DNA of 64,000 bases from Mytilisepta virgata (Eukaryota > Mollusca > Bivalvia > Mytilida > Mytilidae), in the NCBI GenBank assembly GCA_028015205.1, contig JAPWFG010000060.1, positions 124,001-188,000 of the forward strand, given 5' to 3'. A model generated the notes under the pieces. That model saw only the letters and a program-made list of their open reading frames with translations. It did no database searches and was not told the DNA's origin. The translations under genes and the position numbers were made by a program. Shown here in pieces: positions 24,337 to 36,817 of the stretch (the first letter of the stretch is position 1; the number at the start of each line of letters is the position of its first letter).

Positions 24337-24409
24337 GTCCTCGTAGCGCAGGGGATAGCGCGCTGGACTTCTAATCCAGAGGTCGCGGGTTCGAATCCCG
24401 CCGAGGATG
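24337..24409 (+). tRNA. tRNA-Arg(UCU)
   Basis: Anticodon 24370-24372. Confidence 0.95.
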
Positions 24410-24734
24410 GTGTTAATTTTTTGTAACTTCATTTTGGATCTCAGTGTATTGGTGTTTACAGCACTACCATTTAATAAACGTTCTAGTTGATATGATCAAA
24501 TATCTCTAATATGTTCTCCTGACAATGTTTTTTTCTGATACATTTATTTACGACTGCAGCATTTCATACCGTGAACAATGCATTCAAATTTAGAAGTAAA
24601 AGGTAAAACCAAAGTCATTCTAATTTTGTATTTGGTTGGTAAAATTTTAATAATTTTCTCCTAGTGACCACAAATTCACCCTCCAGATACTAGCCAACAG
24701 CCAATAATCAAAGAACCCCGAGAAAAAAATACTC

Positions 24735-24807
24735 TGGAGAATCCGGGCATCGATCCCGGTACCTCCCGCATGCTAAGCGGGCGCTCTACCACTTGAGCTA
24801 ATTCCCC
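24735..24807 (-). tRNA. tRNA-Ala(AGC), D-loop G16 variant
   Basis: Anticodon complement of 24772-24774; loop AAGTGGTA. Confidence 0.95.
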
Positions 24808-25198
24808 TATGTCTTAAAAAGTGAAAAATAATCCTTTTATCGCCGCCATCTCTCCAAGTGCAAAAACAAACTAGATTTTGCGTTTATTTTGAAAATGATG
24901 TATTTCTTTCAATTCCGGCCTTTATTTAATATAAATGTAGAATTCTTCTATAGGTTATATCCATTGTATTCCCTTCATCCGTTCGGAGAGTTTCCATTTT
25001 TGATGCAGGCATATATCTTTTTCTTCTCTAGTTTCAAAGTTATTCTCTCAGTGACTTTGACAAATGTTTAAAAAGTGTGTAGAAAGCACTAGAATACATT
25101 ATGGTCATCGACGAGTTATAGCGGGATAACCTGAGGTCAGTATTGCATGTTTAAGTAAGTTCAAGAATAAGTATGAAAATTATGACAACTTTGGGTAT

Positions 25199-25271
25199 GT
25201 CCTCGTAGCGCAGGGGATAGCGCGCTGGACTTCTAATCCAGAGGTCGCGGGTTCGAATCCCGCCGAGGATG
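25199..25271 (+). tRNA. tRNA-Arg(UCU)
   Basis: Anticodon 25232-25234. Confidence 0.95.
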
Positions 25272-25596
25272 GTGTTAATTTTTTGTAACTTCATTTTGGA
25301 TCTCAGTGTATTGGTGTTTACAGCACTACCATTTAATAAACGTTCTAGTTGATATGATCAAATATCTCTAATATGTTCTCCTGACAATGTTTTTTTCTGA
25401 TACATTTATTTACGACTGCAGCATTTCATACCGTGAACAATGCATTCAAATTTAGAAGTAAAAGGTAAAACCAAAGTCATTCTAATTTTGTATTTGGTTG
25501 GTAAAATTTTAATAATTTTCTCCTAGTGACCACAAATTCACCCTCCAGATACTAGCCAACAGCCAATAATCAAAGAACGCCGAGAAAAAAATACTC

Positions 25597-25669
25597 TGGA
25601 GAATCCGGGCATCGATCCCGGTACCTCCCGCATGCTAAGCGGGCGCTCTACCATTTGAGCTAATTCCCC
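25597..25669 (-). tRNA. tRNA-Ala(AGC)
   Basis: Anticodon complement of 25634-25636. Confidence 0.95.
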
Positions 25670-26060
25670 TATGTCTTAAAAAGTGAAAAATAATCCTTTT
25701 ATCGCCGCCATCTCTCCAAGTGCAAAAACAAACTAGATTTTGCGTTTCTTTTGAAAATGATGTATTTCTTTCAATTCCGGCCTTTATTTAATATAAATGT
25801 AGAATTCTTCTATAGGTTATATCCATTGTATTCCCTTCATCCGTTCGGAGAGTTTCCATTTTTGATGCAGGCATATATCTTTTTCTTCTCTAGTTTCAAA
25901 GTTATTCTCTCAGTGACTTTGACAAATGTTTAAAAAGTGTGTAGAAAGCACTAGAATACATTATGGTCATCGACGAGTTATAGCGGGATAACCTGAGGTC
26001 AGTATTGCATGTTTAAGTAAGTTCAAGAATAAGTATGAAAATTATGACAACTTTGGGTAT

Positions 26061-26133
26061 GTCCTCGTAGCGCAGGGGATAGCGCGCTGGACTTCTAATC
26101 CAGAGGTCGCGGGTTCGAATCCCGCCGAGGATG
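26061..26133 (+). tRNA. tRNA-Arg(UCU)
   Basis: Anticodon 26094-26096. The following spacer has a 1-bp deletion near 26406. Confidence 0.95.
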
Positions 26134-26457
26134 GTGTTAATTTTTTGTAACTTCATTTTGGATCTCAGTGTATTGGTGTTTACAGCACTACCATTTAATA
26201 AACGTTCTAGTTGATATGATCAAATATCTCTAATATGTTCTCCTGACAATGTTTTTTTCTGATACATTTATTTACGACTGCAGCATTTCATACCGTGAAC
26301 AATGCATTCAAATTTAGAAGTAAAAGGTAAAACCAAAGTCATTCTAATTTTGTATTTGGTTGGTAAAATTTTAATAATTTTCTCCTAGTGACCACAAATT
26401 CACCCCCAGATACTAGCCAACAGCCAATAATCAAAGAACGCCGAGAAAAAAATACTC

Positions 26458-26530
26458 TGGAGAATCCGGGCATCGATCCCGGTACCTCCCGCATGCTAAG
26501 CGGGCGCTCTACCATTTGAGCTAATTCCCC
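26458..26530 (-). tRNA. tRNA-Ala(AGC)
   Basis: Anticodon complement of 26495-26497. Confidence 0.95.
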
Positions 26531-26921
26531 TATGTCTTAAAAAGTGAAAAATAATCCTTTTATCGCCGCCATCTCTCCAAGTGCAAAAACAAACTAGATT
26601 TTGCGTTTATTTTGAAAATGATGTATTTCTTTCAATTCCGGCCTTTATTTAATATAAATGTAGAATTCTTCTATAGGTTATATCCATTGTATTCCCTTCA
26701 TCCGTTCGGAGAGTTTCCATTTTTGATGCAGGCATATATCTTTTTCTTCTCTAGTTTCAAAGTTATTCTCTCAGTGACTTTGACAAATGTTTAAAAAGTG
26801 TGTAGAAAGCACTAGAATACATTATGGTCATCGACGAGTTATAGCGGGATAACCTGAGGTCAGTATTGCATGTTTAAGTAAGTTCAAGAATAAGTATGAA
26901 AATTATGACAACTTTGGGTAT

Positions 26922-26994
26922 GTCCTCGTAGCGCAGGGGATAGCGCGCTGGACTTCTAATCCAGAGGTCGCGGGTTCGAATCCCGCCGAGGATG
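26922..26994 (+). tRNA. tRNA-Arg(UCU)
   Basis: Anticodon 26955-26957. Confidence 0.95.
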
Positions 26995-27319
26995 GTGTTA
27001 ATTTTTTGTAACTTCATTTTGGATCTCAGTGTATTGGTGTTTACAGCACTACCATTTAATAAACGTTCTAGTTGATATGATCAAATATCTCTAATATGTT
27101 CTCCTGACAATGTTTTTTTCTGATACATTTATTTACGACTGCAGCATTTCATACCGTGAACAATGCATTCAAATTTAGAAGTAAAAGGTAAAACCAAAGT
27201 CATTCTAATTTTGTATTTGGTTGGTAAAATTTTAATAATTTTCTCCTAGTGACCACAAATTCACCCTCCAGATACTAGCCAACAGCCAATAATCAAAGAA
27301 CCCCGAGAAAAAAATACTC

Positions 27320-27392
27320 TGGAGAATCCGGGCATCGATCCCGGTACCTCCCGCATGCTAAGCGGGCGCTCTACCATTTGAGCTAATTCCCC
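27320..27392 (-). tRNA. tRNA-Ala(AGC)
   Basis: Anticodon complement of 27357-27359. Confidence 0.95.
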
Positions 27393-27783
27393 TATGTCTT
27401 AAAAAGTGAAAAATAATCCTTTTATCGCCGCCATCTCTCCAAGTGCAAAAACAAACTAGATTTTGCGTTTATTTTGAAAATGATGTATTTCTTTCAATTC
27501 CGGCCTTTATTTAATATAAATGTAGAATTCTTCTATAGGTTATATCCATTGTATTCCCTTCATCCGTTCGGAGAGTTTCCATTTTTGATGCAGGCATATA
27601 TCTTTTTCTTCTCTAGTTTCAAAGTTATTCTCTCAGTGACTTTGACAAATGTTTAAAAAGTGTGTAGAAAGCACTAGAATACATTATGGTCATCGACGAG
27701 TTATAGCGGGATAACCTGAGGTCAGTATTGCATGTTTAAGTAAGTTCAAGAATAAGTATGAAAATTATGACAACTTTGGGTAT

Positions 27784-27856
27784 GTCCTCGTAGCGCAGGG
27801 GATAGCGCGCTGGACTTCTAATCCAGAGGTCGCGGGTTCGAATCCCGCCGAGGATG
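27784..27856 (+). tRNA. tRNA-Arg(UCU)
   Basis: Anticodon 27817-27819. Confidence 0.95.
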
Positions 27857-28181
27857 GTGTTAATTTTTTGTAACTTCATTTTGGATCTCAGTGTATTGGT
27901 GTTTACAGCACTACCATTTAATAAACGTTCTAGTTGATATGATCAAATATCTCTAATATGTTCTCCTGACAATGTTTTTTTCTGATACATTTATTTACGA
28001 CTGCAGCATTTCATACCGTGAACAATGCATTCAAATTTAGAAGTAAAAGGTAAAACCAAAGTCATTCTAATTTTGTATTTGGTTGGTAAAATTTTAATAA
28101 TTTTCTCCTAGTGACCACAAATTCACCCTCCAGATACTAGCCAACAGCCAATAATCAAAGAACGCCGAGAAAAAAATACTC

Positions 28182-28254
28182 TGGAGAATCCGGGCATCGA
28201 TCCCGGTACCTCCCGCATGCTAAGCGGGCGCTCTACCATTTGAGCTAATTCCCC
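28182..28254 (-). tRNA. tRNA-Ala(AGC)
   Basis: Anticodon complement of 28219-28221. Confidence 0.95.
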
Positions 28255-28645
28255 TATGTCTTAAAAAGTGAAAAATAATCCTTTTATCGCCGCCATCTCT
28301 CCAAGTGCAAAAACAAACTAGATTTTGCGTTTCTTTTGAAAATGATGTATTTCTTTCAATTCCGGCCTTTATTTAATATAAATGTAGAATTCTTCTATAG
28401 GTTATATCCATTGTATTCCCTTCATCCGTTCGGAGAGTTTCCATTTTTGATGCAGGCATATATCTTTTTCTTCTCTAGTTTCAAAGTTATTCTCTCAGTG
28501 ACTTTGACAAATGTTTAAAAAGTGTGTAGAAAGCACTAGAATACATTATGGTCATCGACGAGTTATAGCGGGATAACCTGAGGTCAGTATTGCATGTTTA
28601 AGTAAGTTCAAGAATAAGTATGAAAATTATGACAACTTTGGGTAT

Positions 28646-28718
28646 GTCCTCGTAGCGCAGGGGATAGCGCGCTGGACTTCTAATCCAGAGGTCGCGGGTT
28701 CGAATCCCGCCGAGGATG
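28646..28718 (+). tRNA. tRNA-Arg(UCU)
   Basis: Anticodon 28679-28681. Confidence 0.95.
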
Positions 28719-29043
28719 GTGTTAATTTTTTGTAACTTCATTTTGGATCTCAGTGTATTGGTGTTTACAGCACTACCATTTAATAAACGTTCTAGTTGAT
28801 ATGATCAAATATCTCTAATATGTTCTCCTGACAATGTTTTTTTCTGATACATTTATTTACGACTGCAGCATTTCATACCGTGAACAATGCATTCAAATTT
28901 AGAAGTAAAAGGTAAAACCAAAGTCATTCTAATTTTGTATTTGGTTGGTAAAATTTTAATAATTTTCTCCTAGTGACCACAAATTCACCCTCCAGATACT
29001 AGCCAACAGCCAATAATCAAAGAACGCCGAGAAAAAAATACTC

Positions 29044-29116
29044 TGGAGAATCCGGGCATCGATCCCGGTACCTCCCGCATGCTAAGCGGGCGCTCTACCA
29101 TTTGAGCTGATTCCCC
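29044..29116 (-). tRNA. tRNA-Ala(AGC) with U8-to-C8 change
   Basis: Anticodon complement of 29081-29083. The + strand reads CTGATTCCCC where others read CTAATTCCCC, so tRNA position 8 is C instead of the near-universal U. U8 normally pairs with A14 to shape the tRNA core, so this copy may fold or mature poorly. The A box is also touched. It is otherwise intact. Confidence 0.85.
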
Positions 29117-29507
29117 TATGTCTTAAAAAGTGAAAAATAATCCTTTTATCGCCGCCATCTCTCCAAGTGCAAAAACAAACTAGATTTTGCGTTTCTTTTG
29201 AAAATGATGTATTTCTTTCAATTCCGGCCTTTATTTAATATAAATGTAGAATTCTTCTATAGGTTATATCCATTGTATTCCCTTCATCCGTTCGGAGAGT
29301 TTCCATTTTTGATGCAGGCATATATCTTTTTCTTCTCTAGTTTCAAAGTTATTCTCTCAGTGACTTTGACAAATGTTTAAAAAGTGTGTAGAAAGCACTA
29401 GAATACATTATGGTCATCGACGAGTTATAGCGGGATAACCTGAGGTCAGTATTGCATGTTTAAGTAAGTTCAAGAATAAGTATGAAAATTGTGACAACTT
29501 TGGGTAT

Positions 29508-29580
29508 GTCCTCGTAGCGCAGGGGATAGCGCGCTGGACTTCTAATCCAGAGGTCGCGGGTTCGAATCCCGCCGAGGATG
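29508..29580 (+). tRNA. tRNA-Arg(UCU)
   Basis: Anticodon 29541-29543. A private A-to-G change at about 29491 lies 17 nt upstream. Confidence 0.95.
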
Positions 29581-29905
29581 GTGTTAATTTTTTGTAACTT
29601 CATTTTGGATCTCAGTGTATTGGTGTTTACAGCACTACCATTTAATAAACGTTCTAGTTGATATGATCAAATATCTCTAATATGTTCTCCTGACAATGTT
29701 TTTTTCTGATACATTTATTTACGACTGCAGCATTTCATACCGTGAACAATGCATTCAAATTTAGAAGTAAAAGGTAAAACCAAAGTCATTCTAATTTTGT
29801 ATTTGGTTGGTAAAATTTTAATAATTTTCTCCTAGTGACCACAAATTCACCCTCCAGATACTAGCCAACAGCCAATAATCAAAGAACGCCGAGAAAAAAA
29901 TACTC

Positions 29906-29978
29906 TGGAGAATCCGGGCATCGATCCCGGTACCTCCCGCATGCTAAGCGGGCGCTCTACCATTTGAGCTAATTCCCC
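29906..29978 (-). tRNA. tRNA-Ala(AGC)
   Basis: Anticodon complement of 29943-29945. Confidence 0.95.
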
Positions 29979-30369
29979 TATGTCTTAAAAAGTGAAAAAT
30001 AATCCTTTTATCGCCGCCATCTCTCCAAGTGCAAAAACAAACTAGATTTTGCGTTTCTTTTGAAAATGATGTATTTCTTTCAATTCCGGCCTTTATTTAA
30101 TATAAATGTAGAATTCTTCTATAGGTTATATCCATTGTATTCCCTTCATCCGTTCGGAGAGTTTCCATTTTTGATGCAGGCATATATCTTTTTCTTCTCT
30201 AGTTTCAAAGTTATTCTCTCAGTGACTTTGACAAATGTTTAAAAAGTGTGTAGAAAGCACTAGAATACATTATGGTCATCGACGAGTTATAGCGGGATAA
30301 CCTGAGGTCAGTATTGCATGTTTAAGTAAGTTCAAGAATAAGTATGAAAATTATGACAACTTTGGGTAT

Positions 30370-30442
30370 GTCCTCGTAGCGCAGGGGATAGCGCGCTGGA
30401 CTTCTAATCCAGAGGTCGCGGGTTCGAATCCCGCCGAGGATG
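30370..30442 (+). tRNA. tRNA-Arg(UCU)
   Basis: Anticodon 30403-30405. Confidence 0.95.
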
Positions 30443-30767
30443 GTGTTAATTTTTTGTAACTTCATTTTGGATCTCAGTGTATTGGTGTTTACAGCACTAC
30501 CATTTAATAAACGTTCTAGTTGATATGATCAAATATCTCTAATATGTTCTCCTGACAATGTTTTTTTCTGATACATTTATTTACGACTGCAGCATTTCAT
30601 ACCGTGAACAATGCATTCAAATTTAGAAGTAAAAGGTAAAACCAAAGTCATTCTAATTTTGTATTTGGTTGGTAAAATTTTAATAATTTTCTCCTAGTGA
30701 CCACAAATTCACCCTCCAGATACTAGCCAACAGCCAATAATCAAAGAACGCCGAGAAAAAAATACTC

Positions 30768-30840
30768 TGGAGAATCCGGGCATCGATCCCGGTACCTCCC
30801 GCATGCTAAGCGGGCGCTCTACCACTTGAGCTAATTCCCC
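30768..30840 (-). tRNA. tRNA-Ala(AGC), D-loop G16 variant
   Basis: Anticodon complement of 30805-30807; loop AAGTGGTA. Last copy seen with this variant. Confidence 0.95.
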
Positions 30841-31231
30841 TATGTCTTAAAAAGTGAAAAATAATCCTTTTATCGCCGCCATCTCTCCAAGTGCAAAAAC
30901 AAACTAGATTTTGCGTTTATTTTGAAAATGATGTATTTCTTTCAATTCCGGCCTTTATTTAATATAAATGTAGAATTCTTCTATAGGTTATATCCATTGT
31001 ATTCCCTTCATCCGTTCGGAGAGTTTCCATTTTTGATGCAGGCATATATCTTTTTCTTCTCTAGTTTCAAAGTTATTCTCTCAGTGACTTTGACAAATGT
31101 TTAAAAAGTGTGTAGAAAGCACTAGAATACATTATGGTCATCGACGAGTTATAGCGGGATAACCTGAGGTCAGTATTGCATGTTTAAGTAAGTTCAAGAA
31201 TAAGTATGAAAATTATGACAACTTTGGGTAT

Positions 31232-31304
31232 GTCCTCGTAGCGCAGGGGATAGCGCGCTGGACTTCTAATCCAGAGGTCGCGGGTTCGAATCCCGCCGAG
31301 GATG
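31232..31304 (+). tRNA. tRNA-Arg(UCU)
   Basis: Anticodon 31265-31267. Confidence 0.95.
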
Positions 31305-31629
31305 GTGTTAATTTTTTGTAACTTCATTTTGGATCTCAGTGTATTGGTGTTTACAGCACTACCATTTAATAAACGTTCTAGTTGATATGATCAAATATCT
31401 CTAATATGTTCTCCTGACAATGTTTTTTTCTGATACATTTATTTACGACTGCAGCATTTCATACCGTGAACAATGCATTCAAATTTAGAAGTAAAAGGTA
31501 AAACCAAAGTCATTCTAATTTTGTATTTGGTTGGTAAAATTTTAATAATTTTCTCCTAGTGACCACAAATTCACCCTCCAGATACTAGCCAACAGCCAAT
31601 AATCAAAGAACCCCGAGAAAAAAATACTC

Positions 31630-31702
31630 TGGAGAATCCGGGCATCGATCCCGGTACCTCCCGCATGCTAAGCGGGCGCTCTACCATTTGAGCTAATTCC
31701 CC
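31630..31702 (-). tRNA. tRNA-Ala(AGC)
   Basis: Anticodon complement of 31667-31669. Confidence 0.95.
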
Positions 31703-32093
31703 TATGTCTTAAAAAGTGAAAAATAATCCTTTTATCGCCGCCATCTCTCCAAGTGCAAAAACAAACTAGATTTTGCGTTTATTTTGAAAATGATGTATTT
31801 CTTTCAATTCCGGCCTTTATTTAATATAAATGTAGAATTCTTCTATAGGTTATATCCATTGTATTCCCTTCATCCGTTCGGAGAGTTTCCATTTTTGATG
31901 CAGGCATATATCTTTTTCTTCTCTAGTTTCAAAGTTATTCTCTCAGTGACTTTGACAAATGTTTAAAAAGTGTGTAGAAAGCACTAGAATACATTATGGT
32001 CATCGACGAGTTATAGCGGGATAACCTGAGGTCAGTATTGCATGTTTAAGTAAGTTCAAGAATAAGTATGAAAATTATGACAACTTTGGGTAT

Positions 32094-32166
32094 GTCCTCG
32101 TAGCGCAGGGGATAGCGCGCTGGACTTCTAATCCAGAGGTCGCGGGTTCGAATCCCGCCGAGGATG
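32094..32166 (+). tRNA. tRNA-Arg(UCU)
   Basis: Anticodon 32127-32129. Confidence 0.95.
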
Positions 32167-32491
32167 GTGTTAATTTTTTGTAACTTCATTTTGGATCTCA
32201 GTGTATTGGTGTTTACAGCACTACCATTTAATAAACGTTCTAGTTGATATGATCAAATATCTCTAATATGTTCTCCTGACAATGTTTTTTTCTGATACAT
32301 TTATTTACGACTGCAGCATTTCATACCGTGAACAATGCATTCAAATTTAGAAGTAAAAGGTAAAACCAAAGTCATTCTAATTTTGTATTTGGTTGGTAAA
32401 ATTTTAATAATTTTCTCCTAGTGACCACAAATTCACCCTCCAGATACTAGCCAACAGCCAATAATCAAAGAACCCCGAGAAAAAAATACTC

Positions 32492-32564
32492 TGGAGAATC
32501 CGGGCATCGATCCCGGTACCTCCCGCATGCTAAGCGGGCGCTCTACCATTTGAGCTAATTCCCC
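32492..32564 (-). tRNA. tRNA-Ala(AGC)
   Basis: Anticodon complement of 32529-32531. Confidence 0.95.
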
Positions 32565-32955
32565 TATGTCTTAAAAAGTGAAAAATAATCCTTTTATCGC
32601 CGCCATCTCTCCAAGTGCAAAAACAAACTAGATTTTGCGTTTATTTTGAAAATGATGTATTTCTTTCAATTCCGGCCTTTATTTAATATAAATGTAGAAT
32701 TCTTCTATAGGTTATATCCATTGTATTCCCTTCATCCGTTCGGAGAGTTTCCATTTTTGATGCAGGCATATATCTTTTTCTTCTCTAGTTTCAAAGTTAT
32801 TCTCTCAGTGACTTTGACAAATGTTTAAAAAGTGTGTAGAAAGCACTAGAATACATTATGGTCATCGACGAGTTATAGCGGGATAACCTGAGGTCAGTAT
32901 TGCATGTTTAAGTAAGTTCAAGAATAAGTATGAAAATTATGACAACTTTGGGTAT

Positions 32956-33044
32956 GTCCTCGTAGCGCAGGGGATACGTAGCGCAGGGGATAGCGCGCTG
33001 GACTTCTAATCCAGAGGTCGCGGGTTCGAATCCCGCCGAGGATG
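32956..33044 (+). pseudogene. tRNA-Arg(UCU) broken by a 16-bp internal tandem duplication
   Basis: The gene is 89 nt instead of 73. The block CGTAGCGCAGGGGATA occurs twice in a row (32961-32976 and 32977-32992), repeating the last acceptor base, positions 8-9, the 5' half of the D-stem and the D-loop. The 3' side of the D-stem, anticodon arm, T-arm and 3' acceptor strand are unchanged. A normal D-arm can form with the second block, but 16 extra bases then separate it from the 5' acceptor strand. A new 5' strand upstream of the second block would not pair with the 3' acceptor strand. The A box is doubled and the B box intact, so it may still be transcribed, but a working tRNA is unlikely. Confidence 0.93.
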
Positions 33045-33369
33045 GTGTTAATTTTTTGTAACTTCATTTTGGATCTCAGTGTATTGGTGTTTACAGCACT
33101 ACCATTTAATAAACGTTCTAGTTGATATGATCAAATATCTCTAATATGTTCTCCTGACAATGTTTTTTTCTGATACATTTATTTACGACTGCAGCATTTC
33201 ATACCGTGAACAATGCATTCAAATTTAGAAGTAAAAGGTAAAACCAAAGTCATTCTAATTTTGTATTTGGTTGGTAAAATTTTAATAATTTTCTCCTAGT
33301 GACCACAAATTCACCCTCCAGATACTAGCCAACAGCCAATAATCAAAGAACCCCGAGAAAAAAATACTC

Positions 33370-33442
33370 TGGAGAATCCGGGCATCGATCCCGGTACCTC
33401 CCGCATGCTAAGCGGGCGCTCTACCATTTGAGCTAATTCCCC
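33370..33442 (-). tRNA. tRNA-Ala(AGC)
   Basis: Anticodon complement of 33407-33409. Confidence 0.95.
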
Positions 33443-33833
33443 TATGTCTTAAAAAGTGAAAAATAATCCTTTTATCGCCGCCATCTCTCCAAGTGCAAAA
33501 ACAAACTAGATTTTGCGTTTCTTTTGAAAATGATGTATTTCTTTCAATTCCGGCCTTTATTTAATATAAATGTAGAATTCTTCTATAGGTTATATCCATT
33601 GTATTCCCTTCATCCGTTCGGAGAGTTTCCATTTTTGATGCAGGCATATATCTTTTTCTTCTCTAGTTTCAAAGTTATTCTCTCAGTGACTTTGACAAAT
33701 GTTTAAAAAGTGTGTAGAAAGCACTAGAATACATTATGGTCATCGACGAGTTATAGCGGGATAACCTGAGGTCAGTATTGCATGTTTAAGTAAGTTCAAG
33801 AATAAGTATGAAAATTATGACAACTTTGGGTAT

Positions 33834-33906
33834 GTCCTCGTAGCGCAGGGGATAGCGCGCTGGACTTCTAATCCAGAGGTCGCGGGTTCGAATCCCGCCG
33901 AGGATG
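33834..33906 (+). tRNA. tRNA-Arg(UCU)
   Basis: Anticodon 33867-33869. Confidence 0.95.
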
Positions 33907-34231
33907 GTGTTAATTTTTTGTAACTTCATTTTGGATCTCAGTGTATTGGTGTTTACAGCACTACCATTTAATAAACGTTCTAGTTGATATGATCAAATAT
34001 CTCTAATATGTTCTCCTGACAATGTTTTTTTCTGATACATTTATTTACGACTGCAGCATTTCATACCGTGAACAATGCATTCAAATTTAGAAGTAAAAGG
34101 TAAAACCAAAGTCATTCTAATTTTGTATTTGGTTGGTAAAATTTTAATAATTTTCTCCTAGTGACCACAAATTCACCCTCCAGATACTAGCCAACAGCCA
34201 ATAATCAAAGAACCCCGAGAAAAAAATACTC

Positions 34232-34304
34232 TGGAGAATCCGGGCATCGATCCCGGTACCTCCCGCATGCTAAGCGGGCGCTCTACCATTTGAGCTAATT
34301 CCCC
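34232..34304 (-). tRNA. tRNA-Ala(AGC)
   Basis: Anticodon complement of 34269-34271. Confidence 0.95.
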
Positions 34305-34695
34305 TATGTCTTAAAAAGTGAAAAATAATCCTTTTATCGCCGCCATCTCTCCAAGTGCAAAAACAAACTAGATTTTGCGTTTATTTTGAAAATGATGTAT
34401 TTCTTTCAATTCCGGCCTTTATTTAATATAAATGTAGAATTCTTCTATAGGTTATATCCATTGTATTCCCTTCATCCGTTCGGAGAGTTTCCATTTTTGA
34501 TGCAGGCATATATCTTTTTCTTCTCTAGTTTCAAAGTTATTCTCTCAGTGACTTTGACAAATGTTTAAAAAGTGTGTAGAAAGCACTAGAATACATTATG
34601 GTCATCGACGAGTTATAGCGGGATAACCTGAGGTCAGTATTGCATGTTTAAGTAAGTTCAAGAATAAGTATGAAAATTATGACAACTTTGGGTAT

Positions 34696-34768
34696 GTCCT
34701 CGTAGCGCAGGGGATAGCGCGCTGGACTTCTAATCCAGAGGTCGCGGGTTCGAATCCCGCCGAGGATG
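34696..34768 (+). tRNA. tRNA-Arg(UCU)
   Basis: Anticodon 34729-34731. Confidence 0.95.
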
Positions 34769-35093
34769 GTGTTAATTTTTTGTAACTTCATTTTGGATCT
34801 CAGTGTATTGGTGTTTACAGCACTACCATTTAATAAACGTTCTAGTTGATATGATCAAATATCTCTAATATGTTCTCCTGACAATGTTTTTTTCTGATAC
34901 ATTTATTTACGACTGCAGCATTTCATACCGTGAACAATGCATTCAAATTTAGAAGTAAAAGGTAAAACCAAAGTCATTCTAATTTTGTATTTGGTTGGTA
35001 AAATTTTAATAATTTTCTCCTAGTGACCACAAATTCACCCTCCAGATACTAGCCAACAGCCAATAATCAAAGAACCCCGAGAAAAAAATACTC

Positions 35094-35166
35094 TGGAGAA
35101 TCCGGGCATCGATCCCGGTACCTCCCGCATGCTAAGCGGGCGCTCTACCATTTGAGCTAATTCCCC
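35094..35166 (-). tRNA. tRNA-Ala(AGC)
   Basis: Anticodon complement of 35131-35133. Confidence 0.95.
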
Positions 35167-35557
35167 TATGTCTTAAAAAGTGAAAAATAATCCTTTTATC
35201 GCCGCCATCTCTCCAAGTGCAAAAACAAACTAGATTTTGCGTTTCTTTTGAAAATGATGTATTTCTTTCAATTCCGGCCTTTATTTAATATAAATGTAGA
35301 ATTCTTCTATAGGTTATATCCATTGTATTCCCTTCATCCGTTCGGAGAGTTTCCATTTTTGATGCAGGCATATATCTTTTTCTTCTCTAGTTTCAAAGTT
35401 ATTCTCTCAGTGACTTTGACAAATGTTTAAAAAGTGTGTAGAAAGCACTAGAATACATTATGGTCATCGACGAGTTATAGCGGGATAACCTGAGGTCAGT
35501 ATTGCATGTTTAAGTAAGTTCAAGAATAAGTATGAAAATTATGACAACTTTGGGTAT

Positions 35558-35630
35558 GTCCTCGTAGCGCAGGGGATAGCGCGCTGGACTTCTAATCCAG
35601 AGGTCGCGGGTTCGAATCCCGCCGAGGATG
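35558..35630 (+). tRNA. tRNA-Arg(UCU)
   Basis: Anticodon 35591-35593. Confidence 0.95.
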
Positions 35631-35955
35631 GTGTTAATTTTTTGTAACTTCATTTTGGATCTCAGTGTATTGGTGTTTACAGCACTACCATTTAATAAAC
35701 GTTCTAGTTGATATGATCAAATATCTCTAATATGTTCTCCTGACAATGTTTTTTTCTGATACATTTATTTACGACTGCAGCATTTCATACCGTGAACAAT
35801 GCATTCAAATTTAGAAGTAAAAGGTAAAACCAAAGTCATTCTAATTTTGTATTTGGTTGGTAAAATTTTAATAATTTTCTCCTAGTGACCACAAATTCAC
35901 CCTCCAGATACTAGCCAACAGCCAATAATCAAAGAACCCCGAGAAAAAAATACTC

Positions 35956-36028
35956 TGGAGAATCCGGGCATCGATCCCGGTACCTCCCGCATGCTAAGCG
36001 GGCGCTCTACCATTTGAGCTAATTCCCC
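35956..36028 (-). tRNA. tRNA-Ala(AGC)
   Basis: Anticodon complement of 35993-35995. Confidence 0.95.
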
Positions 36029-36419
36029 TATGTCTTAAAAAGTGAAAAATAATCCTTTTATCGCCGCCATCTCTCCAAGTGCAAAAACAAACTAGATTTT
36101 GCGTTTATTTTGAAAATGATGTATTTCTTTCAATTCCGGCCTTTATTTAATATAAATGTAGAATTCTTCTATAGGTTATATCCATTGTATTCCCTTCATC
36201 CGTTCGGAGAGTTTCCATTTTTGATGCAGGCATATATCTTTTTCTTCTCTAGTTTCAAAGTTATTCTCTCAGTGACTTTGACAAATGTTTAAAAAGTGTG
36301 TAGAAAGCACTAGAATACATTATGGTCATCGACGAGTTATAGCGGGATAACCTGAGGTCAGTATTGCATGTTTAAGTAAGTTCAAGAATAAGTATGAAAA
36401 TTATGACAACTTTGGGTAT

Positions 36420-36492
36420 GTCCTCGTAGCGCAGGGGATAGCGCGCTGGACTTCTAATCCAGAGGTCGCGGGTTCGAATCCCGCCGAGGATG
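36420..36492 (+). tRNA. tRNA-Arg(UCU)
   Basis: Anticodon 36453-36455. Confidence 0.95.
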
Positions 36493-36817
36493 GTGTTAAT
36501 TTTTTGTAACTTCATTTTGGATCTCAGTGTATTGGTGTTTACAGCACTACCATTTAATAAACGTTCTAGTTGATATGATCAAATATCTCTAATATGTTCT
36601 CCTGACAATGTTTTTTTCTGATACATTTATTTACGACTGCAGCATTTCATACCGTGAACAATGCATTCAAATTTAGAAGTAAAAGGTAAAACCAAAGTCA
36701 TTCTAATTTTGTATTTGGTTGGTAAAATTTTAATAATTTTCTCCTAGTGACCACAAATTCACCCTCCAGATACTAGCCAACAGCCAATAATCAAAGAACC
36801 CCGAGAAAAAAATACTC

